From: Anas platyrhynchos
Taxonomy: Eukaryota > Chordata > Aves > Anseriformes > Anatidae
Direction of reading: 5' to 3'
DNA length: 64,000 nt
NCBI RefSeq assembly: GCF_047663525.1
Contig: NC_092621.1
Span: 15,387,501 to 15,451,500, forward strand
Numbering within the stretch: the stretch's first letter is position 1; the number at the start of each line of letters is the position of its first letter. Under the pieces are notes generated by a model. It worked only from the letters and a program-made list of their open reading frames with translations. It did not search any database and was not told the DNA's origin. Below are positions 26,501-37,615 of this stretch, piece after piece. The translations under genes were made by a program, and so were the position numbers.

Positions 26501-29500
26501 TGGCTGGTTTTGAGACAAAGCCAAATTTCATCCTGTTCACAATTTGAAAAACATTCATTGTTGGTACTAGGTCCTGGGTATCATTTTAAAATTCTACTCT
26601 TTCATGATGCAGTGTTGTCCACTACAGTCACTAGACTAAAACTGAAGAGGGCTAGACCAGCGAGGGCTCTGCTGGCTCTGCTAAGTTGTTGGATTTTGGA
26701 TTGGAAAGGTCAATTTCTTAGTGCAGTGCAGTGTGCTTAGGGCAGGGAAGCATGGCATGCTGCCTCCACCGCTGCATCCCCACAGCACTGTGTCTGAGCG
26801 GGTTAATCATAGAATCATAGAATATCCTGAGTTGGAAGGGACCCTTAAGGATCATCAAGTCCTGAGAGCTGGGCTTGCTAGTCTGCAGGGTGCTAACTAA
26901 ACCCTACACTGCCTTGGGTGTGCAACCTACTACCTGCGTGTGGTGTGGGTGTCCCACTTCACACTGTGCCTGCCCTAAGGGTAGTCCCAAACCTCTCCCT
27001 GGCCGTGCATCTCCCAGGCCTCACCGCAGGGTCAGCAGCAGCCACCGCCACAGGGCCTGTCAGGCCTGGGCCAGCCTCTGCTACCAGTGCCTCCCATCCA
27101 CCAGGGACAGGGCTGCTCCGTGGCCTGTTTTAACACCACCTTGCAGACAGGCAGCACCGTCACAGCCCAGCATGGCCGTGGGTTTTCACTTAGCAGAGCA
27201 CAGCAGGCAGATCGTAGCCCCAGCAACCCAGCAGTCTGCATCTGAAGCTCCCCTTCAGACACTAAATGCTTGTTGTCTGCTGCATGCATTTTTGTTAGTT
27301 ATCTCTCTCATATGGCTTTTAATTAATTTCATCCATATGAGAAATGCTATTCATCTCTCCAGTTCATGCGCTAACCTCTCTGTTCTCATGTGCAGTTTTG
27401 TTAGTCCACAGATGGTCTGGGGGCATCCTGCCCATTAACCAGTTACCTGTTCTGTAGCAACCCTTTCCAATTTCAGGTCATTGCAGTTATACAGCTGCAG
27501 CAACTCTACTTCACATCCTTCAGCACTCCATTTTGGCCTGCATACTGCCTTTTCCAAGTGCTGCTCTTATCTGTGATGCATAAAATTTTGTGTGGCCAGC
27601 ACCCATTTCCTAAGTAACTCCATTAGTTGCTCTAGAAAAAAAAAAAAAGGAAGAAAAAAAAACGCATTGTTACATGCTGTAAAATTGCAGTGTGCTCTGT
27701 TTTGTGGCTTCATCACACAAAATTAGTAAACTAGATTAACATAGATCAGATTCCCTTCCCAACACTTTGAAGCTGGATGGGTTTACCATATTATAAACCT
27801 CTGTGATGCATAGAGCAATGGTTCTTCAGGATCTTGTGCTCATCCACTAACAGAGAAAAGCAGTCTGCCTGATCACTGCCTTGTCCAAAATCTGACCACT
27901 TACCTGTCAGAACACTTGGTGTAGAAGCATCAAGGATCACAAGTACTCCACAGATCACAGCTAACAATAGAATTTGTTTCAAATTTAGATTATGCAGCCA
28001 TAGTGATTATTGGGTTGGATTAGAATATATAGAATATAGAGTATCCTGAGTTGGAAGGGACCCTTAAGGATCATCAAGTCCAACTCTTGACACCGCACAG
28101 GTCTACCCAAAAGTTCAGACCATGTGACTAAGTGCACAGTCCAATCTCTTCTTAAATTCAGTCAGGCTCGGTGCAGGGACCACTTCCCTGGGGAGCCTGT
28201 TCCAGTGTGCAACCACCCTCTCTGTGAAGAACCCCCTCCTGATGTCAAGCCTAAATTTCCCCTGCCTCAGCTTAACCCCATTCCCGCGGGTCCTGTCGCT
28301 GGTGTTAATGGAGAAAAGGTCTCCTGCCTCTCGACACCCCCTTACGAGGAAGTTGTAGACTGTGATGAGGTCTCCCCTCAGCCTCCTCTTCTCCAGGCTG
28401 AACAGGCCCAGTGCCCTCAGCGGATTGTTCATTCTTTTTTGAAATCCCCAATAGGTATTATTTTTCAGGTGTTTTAATTCTTAGCCCACTGTGAGTTTTG
28501 CCAGTATCATCCTTCTGAAGTAAAAGTAGAGTACAAAACATCTGCCATGTTGATTTATATTTTGTGCACATTTTCCTTGTTTTTTTTTGTTTGTTTGTTT
28601 GTTTTTTTTACTTGTGTTGGGCTGTTGAAGCTCAAATACATATTCTGAGAGAAGCAGTAGAAGAGAGATTTCACATATTAAGACTTACAGTGTGACTTCC
28701 AGCATAGTTTGATATGCAGCAGTAAGTAAGAATGTTGTAATTAATATAGAAGTCTCAAAACATACAATGTGATAACAGTTCTACCAAAGTCTCCATACAT
28801 TATCCCATTTTATATATAGTTGAAGATTTGGAGAGTTATGCAGCCTTGCCTAAATACTTATATTTGTAAGATATAATAAATTTGGTTAGATGACTTTTAA
28901 ATATTTTTTCATCTTACAATTAATTCCATAGTTTTAAGATATCCACTTTACTTTAGCAAGGTTTTTGGCACTATGAAGTCAATAATGTTGTGTCAACAGT
29001 AAGAAGGATTTTCAGCTTGGTAAGATCAGTGGGAGATACTCACACTACCCACTTAGAGCATATAAGTGGGGGCAGCTGCCCTTTTTCACTGTTTATATAG
29101 AGACCTTGGATTCTCTTCTGTTTGGTCTTCTGAATCACAACAAGGCCCAGTAGCTAGTAAGTCTGAAGGGAATTATGTGAATTTTCTCTGAACTCTTCAA
29201 TGTATTCTTGAAGTTCCAGGTAGCAAAAATGCCTTTAAATGTTTGTTTCTGAAATCAAGAAGTAGTGTTAAACTGCAGGTTAAACTCAAACAGATAAATC
29301 ACAGTCATTCTGTCTTTACAGTTAGAACCCAGGCTCTCAACAATGGTTCCACTGTACTCTCTGAAGATGGGACGAGATTATGAGATACGAGTCCGATCAA
29401 GACAACGTACCTCCGAAAAATTTGGGGAGTTCAGTGAAATCCTCTATGTATCTTTTTCTCAAGCAGGCGTTGAATTTGTTCATTGCGCTGAAGGTAAATA

Positions 29501-32500
29501 AGTGAGGTGCAATGAAGTGTTTTTATAACCATTGCTGTCTTCATGCCTTTTTTTTTTTTCTCCTTCCCTTTGATGTGGTATACTTAAATGGATTGATGAT
29601 TCAGCCTACCACATGAAAATCATTTGGTGAGATTGAGAATGTGCAAGTTCCATACACAGGTTCAGAATTACATTCAGCAAGACTGTTTCCCAGCTCATCA
29701 GAGAACAAAAGTACAGATAGTTTTAAGAAATAATATCAGCTTTTGCAAATGCTATAGAGCCCAAAATAAAGACAGTTAAATCTCATCCTTCATTGTTTAA
29801 GCTGAGCACTCCAGCAATGAAGAGGAGAATTTTCACTAATAAGGTGTTTTAATATTTGCTGACTTTGTTATCAGAATGATGTGCTTTCCTGATCTGCCTA
29901 GTTCAATCAAGGACAGTGTTTTTCATATTCTTTCTTTTGTGCTTGTAGTTGTTTTTTAAAGTGCTGTTAAAAACAGAAGAAGAAGCAACCATTGAGCACC
30001 GCATTTTTTCTGTGAAAGGAATGAGACAGTACTTTTTCATAAAGCATTCTCAGGTCTGAGCTACTAAATTAACTCTTCAAAATATGAAGTCATCAGCAAA
30101 TTGTTTTAACAAACTGCTTTGCCTCTTTTTCCAAAGTATTAGTTTAGGAGTTAAATCAAACCACTCATAACTCTTATCGTCCTAAGTCTTGACATAGCCC
30201 CCTTTTTAACACTTTGCATTACTAATTTTCATTCCTCATTTATATGAATAGCTCATGTTCCATCCACATTGTTCTGTTACCCCAAATCAATCTGCATTAC
30301 CAAGGTTTTCATATGAGCAAAATTAAAATACTGTGAAAATCGAAGGCCATCATACTAGCACAGTTTTCCTCAGTCACTACAATCCAAATTCATCAAATTG
30401 ATTCTTTTCTGTACATCTCACATAGCAGAAGTGATCTTATTTGCTGGATCAGTTCTCTTACATGTACAGCACTGCTGAATCAGGATACAAGTTGGAAGTA
30501 GACAAGGGAAAACTGAGAAAGCGTAAGATGGGTCTGGCAAAATGTATTCTTCCTTGTTTTGTATTTCACCTTTAGGAACACAGACTTGAAATTTTCTGTG
30601 TTAAAAGTTATGTATCTAAACTGAAGTATAGTATGCTAATTTTTTGAAGAAGGTAGACTCTGGTCTTACTGACATTAGAAGAAGTTACTGGTTCTCCATT
30701 AAAACAGGGACCTGTCTAACACAGACACGTCTAGATAGAACCTTAAATACTCAGATTTGAAAACATGCAGTCAAAACTTTAAGCTGGGAGCAGATACCTA
30801 AAACTGGTGCCTAAAAACATTTTTTTTTCCCCAAAAGGCCATATATTTATGCTCACATATAGAATTCTAAAGCTCCCTGTCCAGTATTTCTTGGCCCAAA
30901 AAATGAGTGAAGTTGATATGGAAAACTTAAATTTGGGAATAAATTAAAAGAAACTACGGCTACAGCCAGAATAAAGTTTTCTATACTTTGTATTCTGCAG
31001 TGTTGGTGTAAGTATAATGGAATTGACAGTATTTAAAAGCTAAAGCATTACATTTACCAACATTTTCTTTGTTCCTACCACATCACTTCAATTAATGACC
31101 TTTTCTTCTTTTTTTTTTTTTGCAACTGATTGATACAGCCCATGACATAATTAATGTTCTGCCTTTAGAAAGAGTGATGTTCTGCCTTTGAAAAGAGTAA
31201 TATTATGGCTTTTGACACCACCATATTTTAGTTTCTAAGAGAGAGGAATACTTTGTCTATGATTTAGTGGAGTTACATGCTATTAATGATGTTCTCTCAG
31301 CTTAGGCAAACAGAACCCATCGCATGCTCTGCAACAAGACTACTGGTAGTGTGTCCCAAGCAGGCAGAATTTTATTCTTGTTTTCTTCCGTTACATATAT
31401 TGTCAGTGCCAAGATCCTGTTCATATCAAAAAGCTCACTCTGTCTTTGCAAGGAGTCTTGGTAGAGTCATGAATGCAATATGGAAGCTGTTGATACCAAA
31501 GGGTATTTTTATTTCTTCTTGCTACAGAACTTTAACATTTATATAACCAAAAATTCTTCTATAAATTTGTAGGACTTTGGAATTCTTTTGGCAGAGAAGG
31601 TGGAAGTTAAAGAGGCAACAGAGATGCAGATTCCTGCTAATATGTTTTTGCTCTGTGTTTTCAGAAATTGAGTTTCCATGGTTCCTAGTTGTTATCTTCG
31701 GAGCATGTGGGCTGGCTGTAACGGTGATCTTAATCCTGTTGTCTAAACAACCAAGGTAGGGATCTTTGTCCATCAGATTTTATTTACTTGTAGTTTAAAA
31801 AAAAGGATGCTTCAACTTTTTCAAATTTGGGGGAGTAGAAATTATTTTGACTGTTGCTGTCCATCCTCTTAAGTTACATGGATGCTGGTATATGTACATG
31901 TACATACTGGTCCTTGAGCAGGAGGAATCTGATTATTTTGACAGCTTCCATTCATTTTAGATTGCAGAACATTTTATAATACAGTATTTACTTAGTTAAT
32001 GTACTTAGGCTTTGAAGTTTTGTTGGGTTTTTTTTGTCCATTCAAATTTTGTAAATGCTGTCTTTACACACTTCCTGTTCAAAAGTTTCACTCAAACATA
32101 TGGCTTTATATTTGTTTTTGTTCTTGGACTATTCCAGTAATCTGACTAGTTCTTTACTGAGCCAAGGAAAAGAACTTGAGTCATAGGGCAGTATTTGGTA
32201 TCTGTGGATAGACTGCCGCTCCTATAAATAACAGGAACAAAATAAGACAAAACTCAGGATTGTGTCATTTGTAAAAATGACACGATGGCACATTTATAAG
32301 AATGACAGAATGGTCTCAGAGTGAACTCATCCCCTAAAACATGTGTTCAGGGATGGGCTTTGGCAGAACTAATTCACCTTAGATGTCATTACAATACTGT
32401 CCTAGACTATGGAGCAGCACCATGGTCCAGCCCCAGTGCACGCAGGCATGTTGTTAGTGGTGTTATATATACACGTGAAAAATGAACACTGAAGTGTTTT

Positions 32501-35500
32501 GCATTGTACAAGGACAATGTCACTGAAATGAAAACAAGATGGTGCAGTTGGAGCTACCTCTAAAAAAATAATTTAGGCCAGCAGCTCTATGCTTTAGCAG
32601 TGTTCAACTTCCAGTAAGCCACTCCCTACAATAGTATCCTGATCCTGGAGTTAAGGTCAAGGTTCCCAACACAATGAATGGCAAAAGCTAGACATGTCAG
32701 ATTGGTGCAAGGAGATCTCACACACAGGACCAGAAGCTTACCACTCGACACACTGAGCAAGGAGAGGCTTGGTCACAAAAAATCCCAAGGGCTGAAGCAT
32801 GTCTCTGATCACAGCTCATTTACTTCAGTGCTAATCATGATTACTGGAGAAAACTTTTCTCCACTGAGTACCCTTTATCCAGGATGTACTTCTGGACCTA
32901 TACGCCTCCCATTCCTTCAATCTGGTGCATATGAATGTTGTGCTGGGAGTGGCAATACCTCCTGCAGAGGAGACAGAGGCTGCACAGATTTCCAGCAATG
33001 CAAAATATCCAGGTTGTTTCTTCCTGTATCTGGAAAGATCCAAATTCATACTTCTTCAATCTGATCTGACAAGTTCTGAACTAGGCTCTCTAGGACAGAT
33101 GCCCCAGGTTTAGGCCATTCTCTTTGAGAGTTGAGAGATGCAGGCTTAAACTACCTTAAGGCTGAGTGTAGTTTTCTCTCCCTGATTATTTCTCGAGGCA
33201 GAGAGTGGTAAACTCTGTCAGCTGTTTTGTTAGATGCAGTGCCCAGTCCTGCCAGAATATCTGATTTGTGGATTCAACTGGAAATGCAGATCTTAAACTA
33301 GTACACTGACAGCACAGCTAGCACAACCCCTTCAGGGATTAAGTGGAAAATTACAGGATTTCTGGCTCTCATTGAGGCTTTACTGGGCAGAACATTTGAG
33401 GGTCTGCCAAAAAACAAAAACAGCTGGGGAATGTGGGCCTTCTGTAGTTAAGCAGAAGGTGCCTAAATTTCTCTCTAGCACTTCTTCAGACTCCTCTGAT
33501 AATCCCTGGACCTTGCTGAGGTCACTAACATTACAGCAAAATTAATAATTGGATTTGTTTCTACCATTCTCACCATTTACCTTCTAAAATAGGCAAGTAG
33601 TCCAGTATAAAAACAACACTGAATTTCTCTTTTGGGGAGTACAGGAAATCTGTTTGCAAAAGAAGCAGGGAGGTAAAATGGAGGAGGATAGGCATCACCC
33701 ACTGATGCTGGATTTTTATCAATGTTATTTCCCAAATAATTTGAAATTCTTTTTATGAAGGGTTAGAAAAATAACTGTTTTCACAGTGTGTACATGCATA
33801 AGCAACTTACTCAGTCTTTGTCTACAAGGATAAAACTTTGCTGTTATTATATATTACTTTTTGCATTAATAATTCAGAAAACACAACAGTCATAGAGATA
33901 AAATACTGGCCTGCATTTATGCTGTTGTGTTTCTGTTTTATTTATTAGTTCTAAAGTAATTCATTCTTTTCACCAACTCCCTTTTTCTGTTCCCCTCTTT
34001 AAATTTATTGGGCTTATGCAAGACTACTTTATCCCTCAAAAAAAGAACTTTGGGAAATTACATAAAAAGGGAAAGTATTGACAATGCTCTAGGAATTTAC
34101 TCTCCTTCTATGAGTGTTAAAATAACAGAATGGTGTCAGAATGGAGTCCAGCATAAGTGTATATGATTTCAGCAAGGCAGGCTGCAGAAAGCTTTTTTAT
34201 TATTTGGAATGAGAGAAAAATAACAATCATTCTTTTCCTAAGCACTACTTTAAATTGAATTTTCAAGCATTTCAATTTTTAAGTAAGTCTAAACACAAAG
34301 TAAAGCTCTTTTCTTTCAAGCTTCCTCAGAAAGGACTGCTGTAAATTAAAAACTAACATTTATTTTTTCCAGGTTAAAAATGCTGATTTTTCCTCCTGTG
34401 CCAGTTCCAAAGATTAAAGGGATTGACCCAGATCTCCTGAAGGTAATTTTGTGCTTTAAAATCTACAGTGGGAATCCCAGTAACAGGTAACAATTGTTGT
34501 CCCTAGCAGAACAAATCTGTATGAAAAAACTGCTACATTTTATGGCAACATGGGGGAGTTGCAACAAATTAGTTTTCAAAAATACAGAAAAAAAAAAAAA
34601 TGGTACCTTGCAGTTATTAGATCAGCCGCAGTTACTTTTGCTTAAATTGACATCATAAAAAGCACAGACATCGTTATTCTTTTCTTTGCAACATCCCTTT
34701 TTTCTTGTTTTATAGAAAGGAAAGCTAGATGAAGTGAACTCCATCTTAGCCAGCCATGACAGCTACAAGACACAGCTATACAATGATGACTTGTGGGTCG
34801 AGTTTATTGAGCTGGACATAGACGACTCCGATGAAAAGAACAGAGTCTCAGACACCGACAGGCTCCTGAGTGATGATCGTCTGAAATCACACAGCTGCTT
34901 GGGAGCAAAGGATGATGATTCTGGACGGGCCAGTTGTTGCGAACCAGATATTCCAGAGACAGACTTCAGTGCAAGCGACACGTGTGATGCCATCTCTGAT
35001 ATCGATCAGTTCAAAAAGGTAACTGATAAAGAAGAAGATCTCTTGTGCCTTGACAGGAAAGATGATGACGAGTCCCTTCCAACTCTTGCTGACGCAGACG
35101 CCCAGCAGCCACATACCAATACGCAGTCTGAACGCAGCGAGTCGTGGCCACCTTTTGCAGACAGCAGCGACTCAGCTAGTCCATCAGTCCATACCCAGCT
35201 CAGTAACCAGAATTCCTTGACAAACACTGACTTCTATGCGCAAGTGAGTGATATTACTCCATCAGGCAGTGTTGTACTTTCACCAGGGCAGAAATCCAAG
35301 GTGGGGAGAGCACAGTGTGAAGGCTGCACAGAACAAAGCTTTGACATGGACAGTGCCTATTTCTGCGAGGCAGATGTGAAAAAATGTATTGCTGTGACTT
35401 CCCAGGAAGAGGATGAGCCGCGTGTGCAGGAGCAAAGCTGTAATGAGGACGCTTACTTCACCACAGAAAGCCTTACCACTACTGGTATCGGTCTTGGGGC

Positions 35501-35678
35501 TTCAATGGCAGAAACCCCAGGTCTGGAGATGCCTGTCCCAGACTATACTTCTATCCATATAGTTCACTCTCCACAAGGCCTTGTGCTCAATGCAACTGCA
35601 CTGCCTGTGCCAGAGAAAGAATTCAACATGTCTTGTGGCTATGTGAGCACAGACCAGCTGAACAAAATCATGCCGTAG
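20372..35678 (+). CDS. GHR: Growth hormone receptor, coding exons 4-10 (5' part of gene outside or unrecognised)
   Basis: This is the class I cytokine receptor for growth hormone: a single-pass plasma-membrane protein that dimerises on hormone and signals through JAK2 and STAT5. Seven exons join at consensus AG/GT sites in one frame: 20372-20501, 22945-23105, 24176-24354, 29322-29493, 31665-31755, 34373-34442 and 34716-35678. Together they encode 587 residues ending in NKIMP. With a signal exon of about 20 codons this fits the roughly 610 residues expected of a bird GHR. Visible features in order are six paired-type cysteines in the hormone-binding region, five N-glycosylation sequons (NLT, NTS, NWT, NTS, NET), FGEFS in place of WSXWS, a transmembrane helix, proline-rich Box 1 (PPVPVPK), the WVEFIELD endocytosis motif and a tyrosine-containing tail. 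Exon lengths 130, 179, 91 and 70 equal those I recall for mammals. Mammalian exon 3 is known to be absent from chicken GHR. The signal exon was not found, so the 5' end is incomplete. All frames are open. Confidence 0.97.
20502..22944 (+). other. GHR: GHR intron 4
   Basis: 2.4 kb, gtaata...ttctag. No repeat or internal gene seen. Confidence 0.9.
22945..23105 (+). CDS. GHR: GHR exon 5: hormone-binding domain with internal AATAAA
   Basis: The exon is 161 bp, 12 bp shorter than the mammalian exon as I recall it. The acceptor is ...cattctag and the donor is atag/gtatgc. It encodes [20 protein letters not shown], then [13 protein letters not shown], and ends at [10 protein letters not shown]. It supplies four cysteines for the second and third disulfides, an NTS sequon and the conserved IWIPYC core of the hormone interface. 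Codons for Asn-Lys in KLANKDE spell AATAAA at 23057-23062, which is listed separately. Confidence 0.97.
23057..23062 (+). terminator. GHR: AATAAA poly(A) hexamer inside GHR coding exon 5
   Basis: Codons for Asn-Lys in KLANKDE spell a perfect AATAAA 43 nt before the exon end. A T/G-rich stretch (tgtttcagtgttgatg) follows within 40 nt, as a cleavage element would need. From memory, a functional poly(A) signal embedded in the chicken GHR coding region has been described as the source of a short (about 0.7 kb) transcript. This hexamer is the obvious candidate. Confidence 0.7.
23106..24175 (+). other. GHR: GHR intron 5
   Basis: 1.07 kb, gtatgc...aaacag. Nothing else recognised. Confidence 0.9.
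24176..24354 (+). CDS. GHR: GHR exon 6: domain junction and start of second FnIII domain
   Basis: The exon is 179 bp, the same as I recall for mammals, with acceptor ttaaacag and donor ggag/gtatgg. It encodes [17 protein letters not shown], then [13 protein letters not shown], and ends at EVNETKWKE. It spans the hinge between the two extracellular domains. The NWT, NTS and NET sequons are present. The GIHxDIQVRW segment is strongly conserved in GHRs. Phase is preserved: two bases complete Val and then 59 whole codons follow. Confidence 0.97.
25471..25537 (+). mobile_element. CR1 3'-end fragment
   Basis: Only the last 65 bp of a CR1 element remain (aggtcccttccaaccc), ending in the ATTCTATG-type tail repeats typical of CR1. 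It lies in GHR intron 6. Confidence 0.85.
26807..26865 (-). mobile_element. CR1 3'-end fragment
   Basis: The atagaatcatagaat tail and gttggaagggaccc core appear in inverted order. About 40 bp is identical to the CR1 at 28028 in the same intron. The sequence then changes abruptly to an unrecognised GC-rich stretch. Confidence 0.85.
26866..27450. other. GC-rich unrecognised segment in GHR intron 6
   Basis: It begins abruptly at the end of a CR1 tail. A 187-codon frame on + (26875-27438) has rare Met, many Pro/Cys/Ser/His and no motif I know, so it looks like a chance frame in GC-rich DNA. It may belong to an unknown repeat. Confidence 0.35.
28028..28435 (-). mobile_element. CR1 LINE, 5'-truncated, about 400 bp
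   Basis: This is - strand CR1 from the tail to the ORF2 C-terminus. The reverse strand encodes the typical [20 protein letters not shown] and the [20 protein letters not shown] block with no stop over 105 codons. It is a fairly young copy in GHR intron 6. Confidence 0.93.
28580..28610 (+). repeat. T-rich (TTTG)n tract
   Basis: Short gtttgtttgttt repeat within T runs, GHR intron 6. Confidence 0.85.
29322..29493 (+). CDS. GHR: GHR exon 7: membrane-proximal FnIII domain with FGEFS motif
   Basis: The exon is 172 bp, with acceptor tctttacag and donor gaag/gtaaat. It encodes [20 protein letters not shown], continues through [19 protein letters not shown] and ends at FVHCAE. FGEFS occupies the WSXWS position; mammals have YGEFS there. 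The single cysteine near the end matches the membrane-proximal unpaired cysteine of mammalian GHR. Confidence 0.96.
29494..31664 (+). other. GHR: GHR intron 7
   Basis: 2.2 kb, gtaaat...ttttcag. AT-rich, no repeat recognised. Confidence 0.9.
31665..31755 (+). CDS. GHR: GHR exon 8: transmembrane segment
   Basis: The exon is 91 bp, the same as I recall for mammals, with acceptor gtgttttcag and donor caag/gtaggg. It encodes [19 protein letters not shown], continues with a hydrophobic run through ILILL, and ends in the basic stop-transfer SKQPR. The helix is about 24 residues and is flanked by acidic outside and basic inside residues, as expected for type I topology. Confidence 0.97.
31756..34372 (+). 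other. GHR: GHR intron 8
   Basis: 2.6 kb, gtaggg...ttccag. A 128-codon open frame near 32678-33064 has no recognisable domain and no splice support. Confidence 0.9.
34373..34442 (+). CDS. GHR: GHR exon 9: Box 1 JAK2-binding segment
   Basis: The exon is 70 bp, the same as I recall for mammals. The acceptor is attttttccag and the donor is gaag/gtaatt. It encodes [20 protein letters not shown] followed by LLK. The proline-rich PPVPVPK is Box 1, which binds the JAK2 FERM domain in all known GHRs. The exon length is not a multiple of three, so skipping it would shift the frame in exon 10 and lose nearly all cytoplasmic signalling. Confidence 0.97.
34443..34715 (+). other. GHR: GHR intron 9
   Basis: Short 273-bp intron, gtaatt...ttatag, with an A13 tract in the middle. 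Confidence 0.92.
34716..35678 (+). CDS. GHR: GHR exon 10: cytoplasmic tail and stop codon
   Basis: The exon contributes 320 codons plus TAG, with acceptor ttgttttatag. It opens with [15 protein letters not shown]. Recognisable pieces are [11 protein letters not shown] (ubiquitin-system-dependent endocytosis motif; mammals have [11 protein letters not shown]), [40 protein letters not shown] (STAT5 tyrosine region), [21 protein letters not shown] and [17 protein letters not shown], ending NKIMP. The tail is full length. Sex-linked dwarf chickens are known to carry a deletion removing the last codons and part of the 3' UTR; that deletion is absent here. Confidence 0.98.
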   Translation, partial: KGKLDEVNSILASHDSYKTQLYNDDLWVEFIELDIDDSDEKNRVSDTDRLLSDDRLKSHSCLGAKDDDSGRASCCEPDIPETDFSASDTCDAISDIDQFKKVTDKEEDLLCLDRKDDDESLPTLADADAQQPHTNTQSERSESWPPFADSSDSASPSVHTQLSNQNSLTNTDFYAQVSDITPSGSVVLSPGQKSKVGRAQCEGCTEQSFDMDSAYFCEADVKKCIAVTSQEEDEPRVQEQSCNEDAYFTTESLTTTGIGLGASMAETPGLEMPVPDYTSIHIVHSPQGLVLNATALPVPEKEFNMSCGYVSTDQLNKIMP

Positions 35679-36089
35679 CTCTCCTTTGACTAGGTGTGTG
35701 CAGTATTTCACAGCAGAGAGTCAGCTTGGGCTTGTATGCTGAAACCAAAATGAAGTCTAAACGTTTCTCGTGGTTCTTATAATTTTATCTCAAGTGTTGA
35801 AGCATAAAATATTCATCAAAATATTCCTATTGTTCTGTAAATATTATCTATGAATTTGTCTTGAGACTGTTTTACTAGCCGTGACTGTCTTGTTCTCGTG
35901 GGTGTTGATTTTTGTGATACTGAACATTGAAATGACTATGTTTAATGTACAGTAAATCATGCTTTTCGATAAAGCTAAAAATCAGGTGGTCTAAAGTCTA
36001 AGAATTTAGTAAAAATCAAATGCTGTTGACAGAGATCTTTATATCAATAATTGGGAACTGAGCATAGGTTAAAAAAAAAAAGTAATTTG

Positions 36090-36126
36090 AATAAAACATT
36101 TATTTTGATCTATGTAAATTAATAAA
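36090..36126 (+). terminator. GHR: Proximal pair of AATAAA poly(A) signals in the GHR 3' UTR
   Basis: Two AATAAA hexamers (36090-36095 and 36121-36126) sit 31 bp apart in an AT-rich stretch about 0.4 kb after the stop. Use of either would give a short 3' UTR lacking both let-7 seed matches. The downstream sequence is T-rich but only weakly GT-rich. Confidence 0.45.
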
Positions 36127-37503
36127 ATGTATTTTAATATTTTAGTCAAAAAAGCGTAGATGTTTTATATTATACTACACACTGTAGTTTAATTATGATG
36201 ACCCATCCAAGGAGCGTAATTGCTGCAATCTTAAAAAGGAGTTTTCTGTTTTATAAAATTTTTGTTTGCAGCAAAAATTAAAAATAGATTTTTACAGAGC
36301 CATTTTATACCTCCAGAGGAATCTGTAGAGAAATTTTGAAATATCGTAGGAACTTAGAGCAACTGATCCTATTACTTTCTTATGGTGACTAATATAGAAA
36401 TATATAGAAAATTTAAAGTTTTATAGAAAACTTTAAACTATACAAATTATTTGGACAAAAGATTCTGTTCTTCGTCGAGTTCTGGTTAATGATAATAATA
36501 CACTTTTTTATAAGCAAGATTTTGTTGACCACAAAATTAAATAGCATGAAACTACACTTTAATTGAAAAATTTTGAAAACATATGAATAAGCTCTGGTGA
36601 CTTAACAGCATAATCTTTTTGCTTTTGACCAACTTCTGAAGCCCTCCAACAGCCAAAGCTACCGCTACAGTTATTGTTTGTGCCACATGAAGTATTGATT
36701 AAGAAAATAAAACAAGGACTTCAGGATTTGGCCAGCAGTTGATTTTTAAAGCTAAAACCGGGTTGAAAGGCTTCAATGGAACAAGCAAATTGAATACAGT
36801 ATTGTTCAAATGAGTTTATCTTCTTTGCAGCCTAACAGCATCTCCTGTGACTGCGTTAGGCAGACTTTCTTAGGAAAGGCGAGAAAGCCAAAACTCAGTG
36901 GGAATGCTCTCTTTGTTATTAAGTATACTAAGAGCTTGATAGGGCTTTGTAATGAAATGTTATTGCTTCAGAAGTTACCTTGCTAGGCTATAGTTCCGTC
37001 ATGACGGGGTTCTTCTGAGAAAACAAATGGGGATGTTCATTGCCATTGTCTGACCTGAACAGCGTGTGAAGTGCAGTGAATGCAGGTCTTGCTCATGATG
37101 TCTCCCACTGAACTCACTGATGCTCTCTTTGTGACCAAGGGCTACAGGACTGGGCCCAACTATTCAGTGGGATTTTTACGTTTAGCACGTACTTTATGGT
37201 AAATGTGCATTAGATATTCTGCTAATTTGCTGCTATATTTTTCTAACAGCTACATTATTTAGTTTCATATAAAATTTCATAGATGATAGACACTAATGCA
37301 AGTAATGCCTATGTGTGTGTTTGGAAGAAGTTTCTTACTCTGTTTCTATTGCCAAAAATAGTTAAATACCTCAATCAAACTCAGAATGTCATTTTGGTAC
37401 TTTACTGGTCACACAAGCCATTATAAGCCGGTCAGAAGATGTGTCTTTCAGTTTCTATTTAACTTTCCTTATGTCAGTGTTTTGTTTGTTTTCCTCAAAG
37501 TTT

Positions 37504-37509
37504 AATAAA
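37504..37509 (+). terminator. GHR: Distal AATAAA poly(A) signal, best candidate for the long GHR mRNA
   Basis: AATAAA about 1.8 kb after the stop is followed within 10-45 nt by T/G-rich sequence (tgtattgtctttgatctgtc, then gtgttttattt), a good cleavage context. Confidence 0.6.
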
Positions 37510-37609
37510 TGTATTGTCTTTGATCTGTCCTGACACACCGTGTTTTATTTCAGATAATTCAATGTTTATGGAGAAGAGAGATTCTGTCAGGATCACGTAT
37601 TTCTTACTG

Positions 37610-37615
37610 AATAAA
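37610..37615 (+). terminator. GHR: Alternative distal AATAAA signal
   Basis: AATAAA followed by gtgtaag and later a T-rich patch. It is a second possible end for the long GHR transcript, about 100 bp beyond the previous signal. Confidence 0.4.

Larger units (their letters stand above)
24355..29321 (+). other. GHR: GHR intron 6
   Basis: 5 kb, gtatgg...tttacag. It contains three CR1 pieces, one GC-rich unknown segment and simple T- and A-rich tracts (27637-27661, 28580). Confidence 0.9.

Noticed and set aside
28115..28477. 105-codon - frame and 117-codon + frame in GHR intron 6
   Set aside because: The - frame is the CR1 ORF2 C-terminus and the + frame is its antisense.
32678..33064. 128-codon frame in GHR intron 8
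   Set aside because: No domain, low complexity of hits to known families, and no convincing splice or promoter context.
34763..35227. Several antisense frames of 73-76 codons across GHR exon 10
   Set aside because: They are shadows of the long GHR coding frame. No antisense gene can be supported from sequence.
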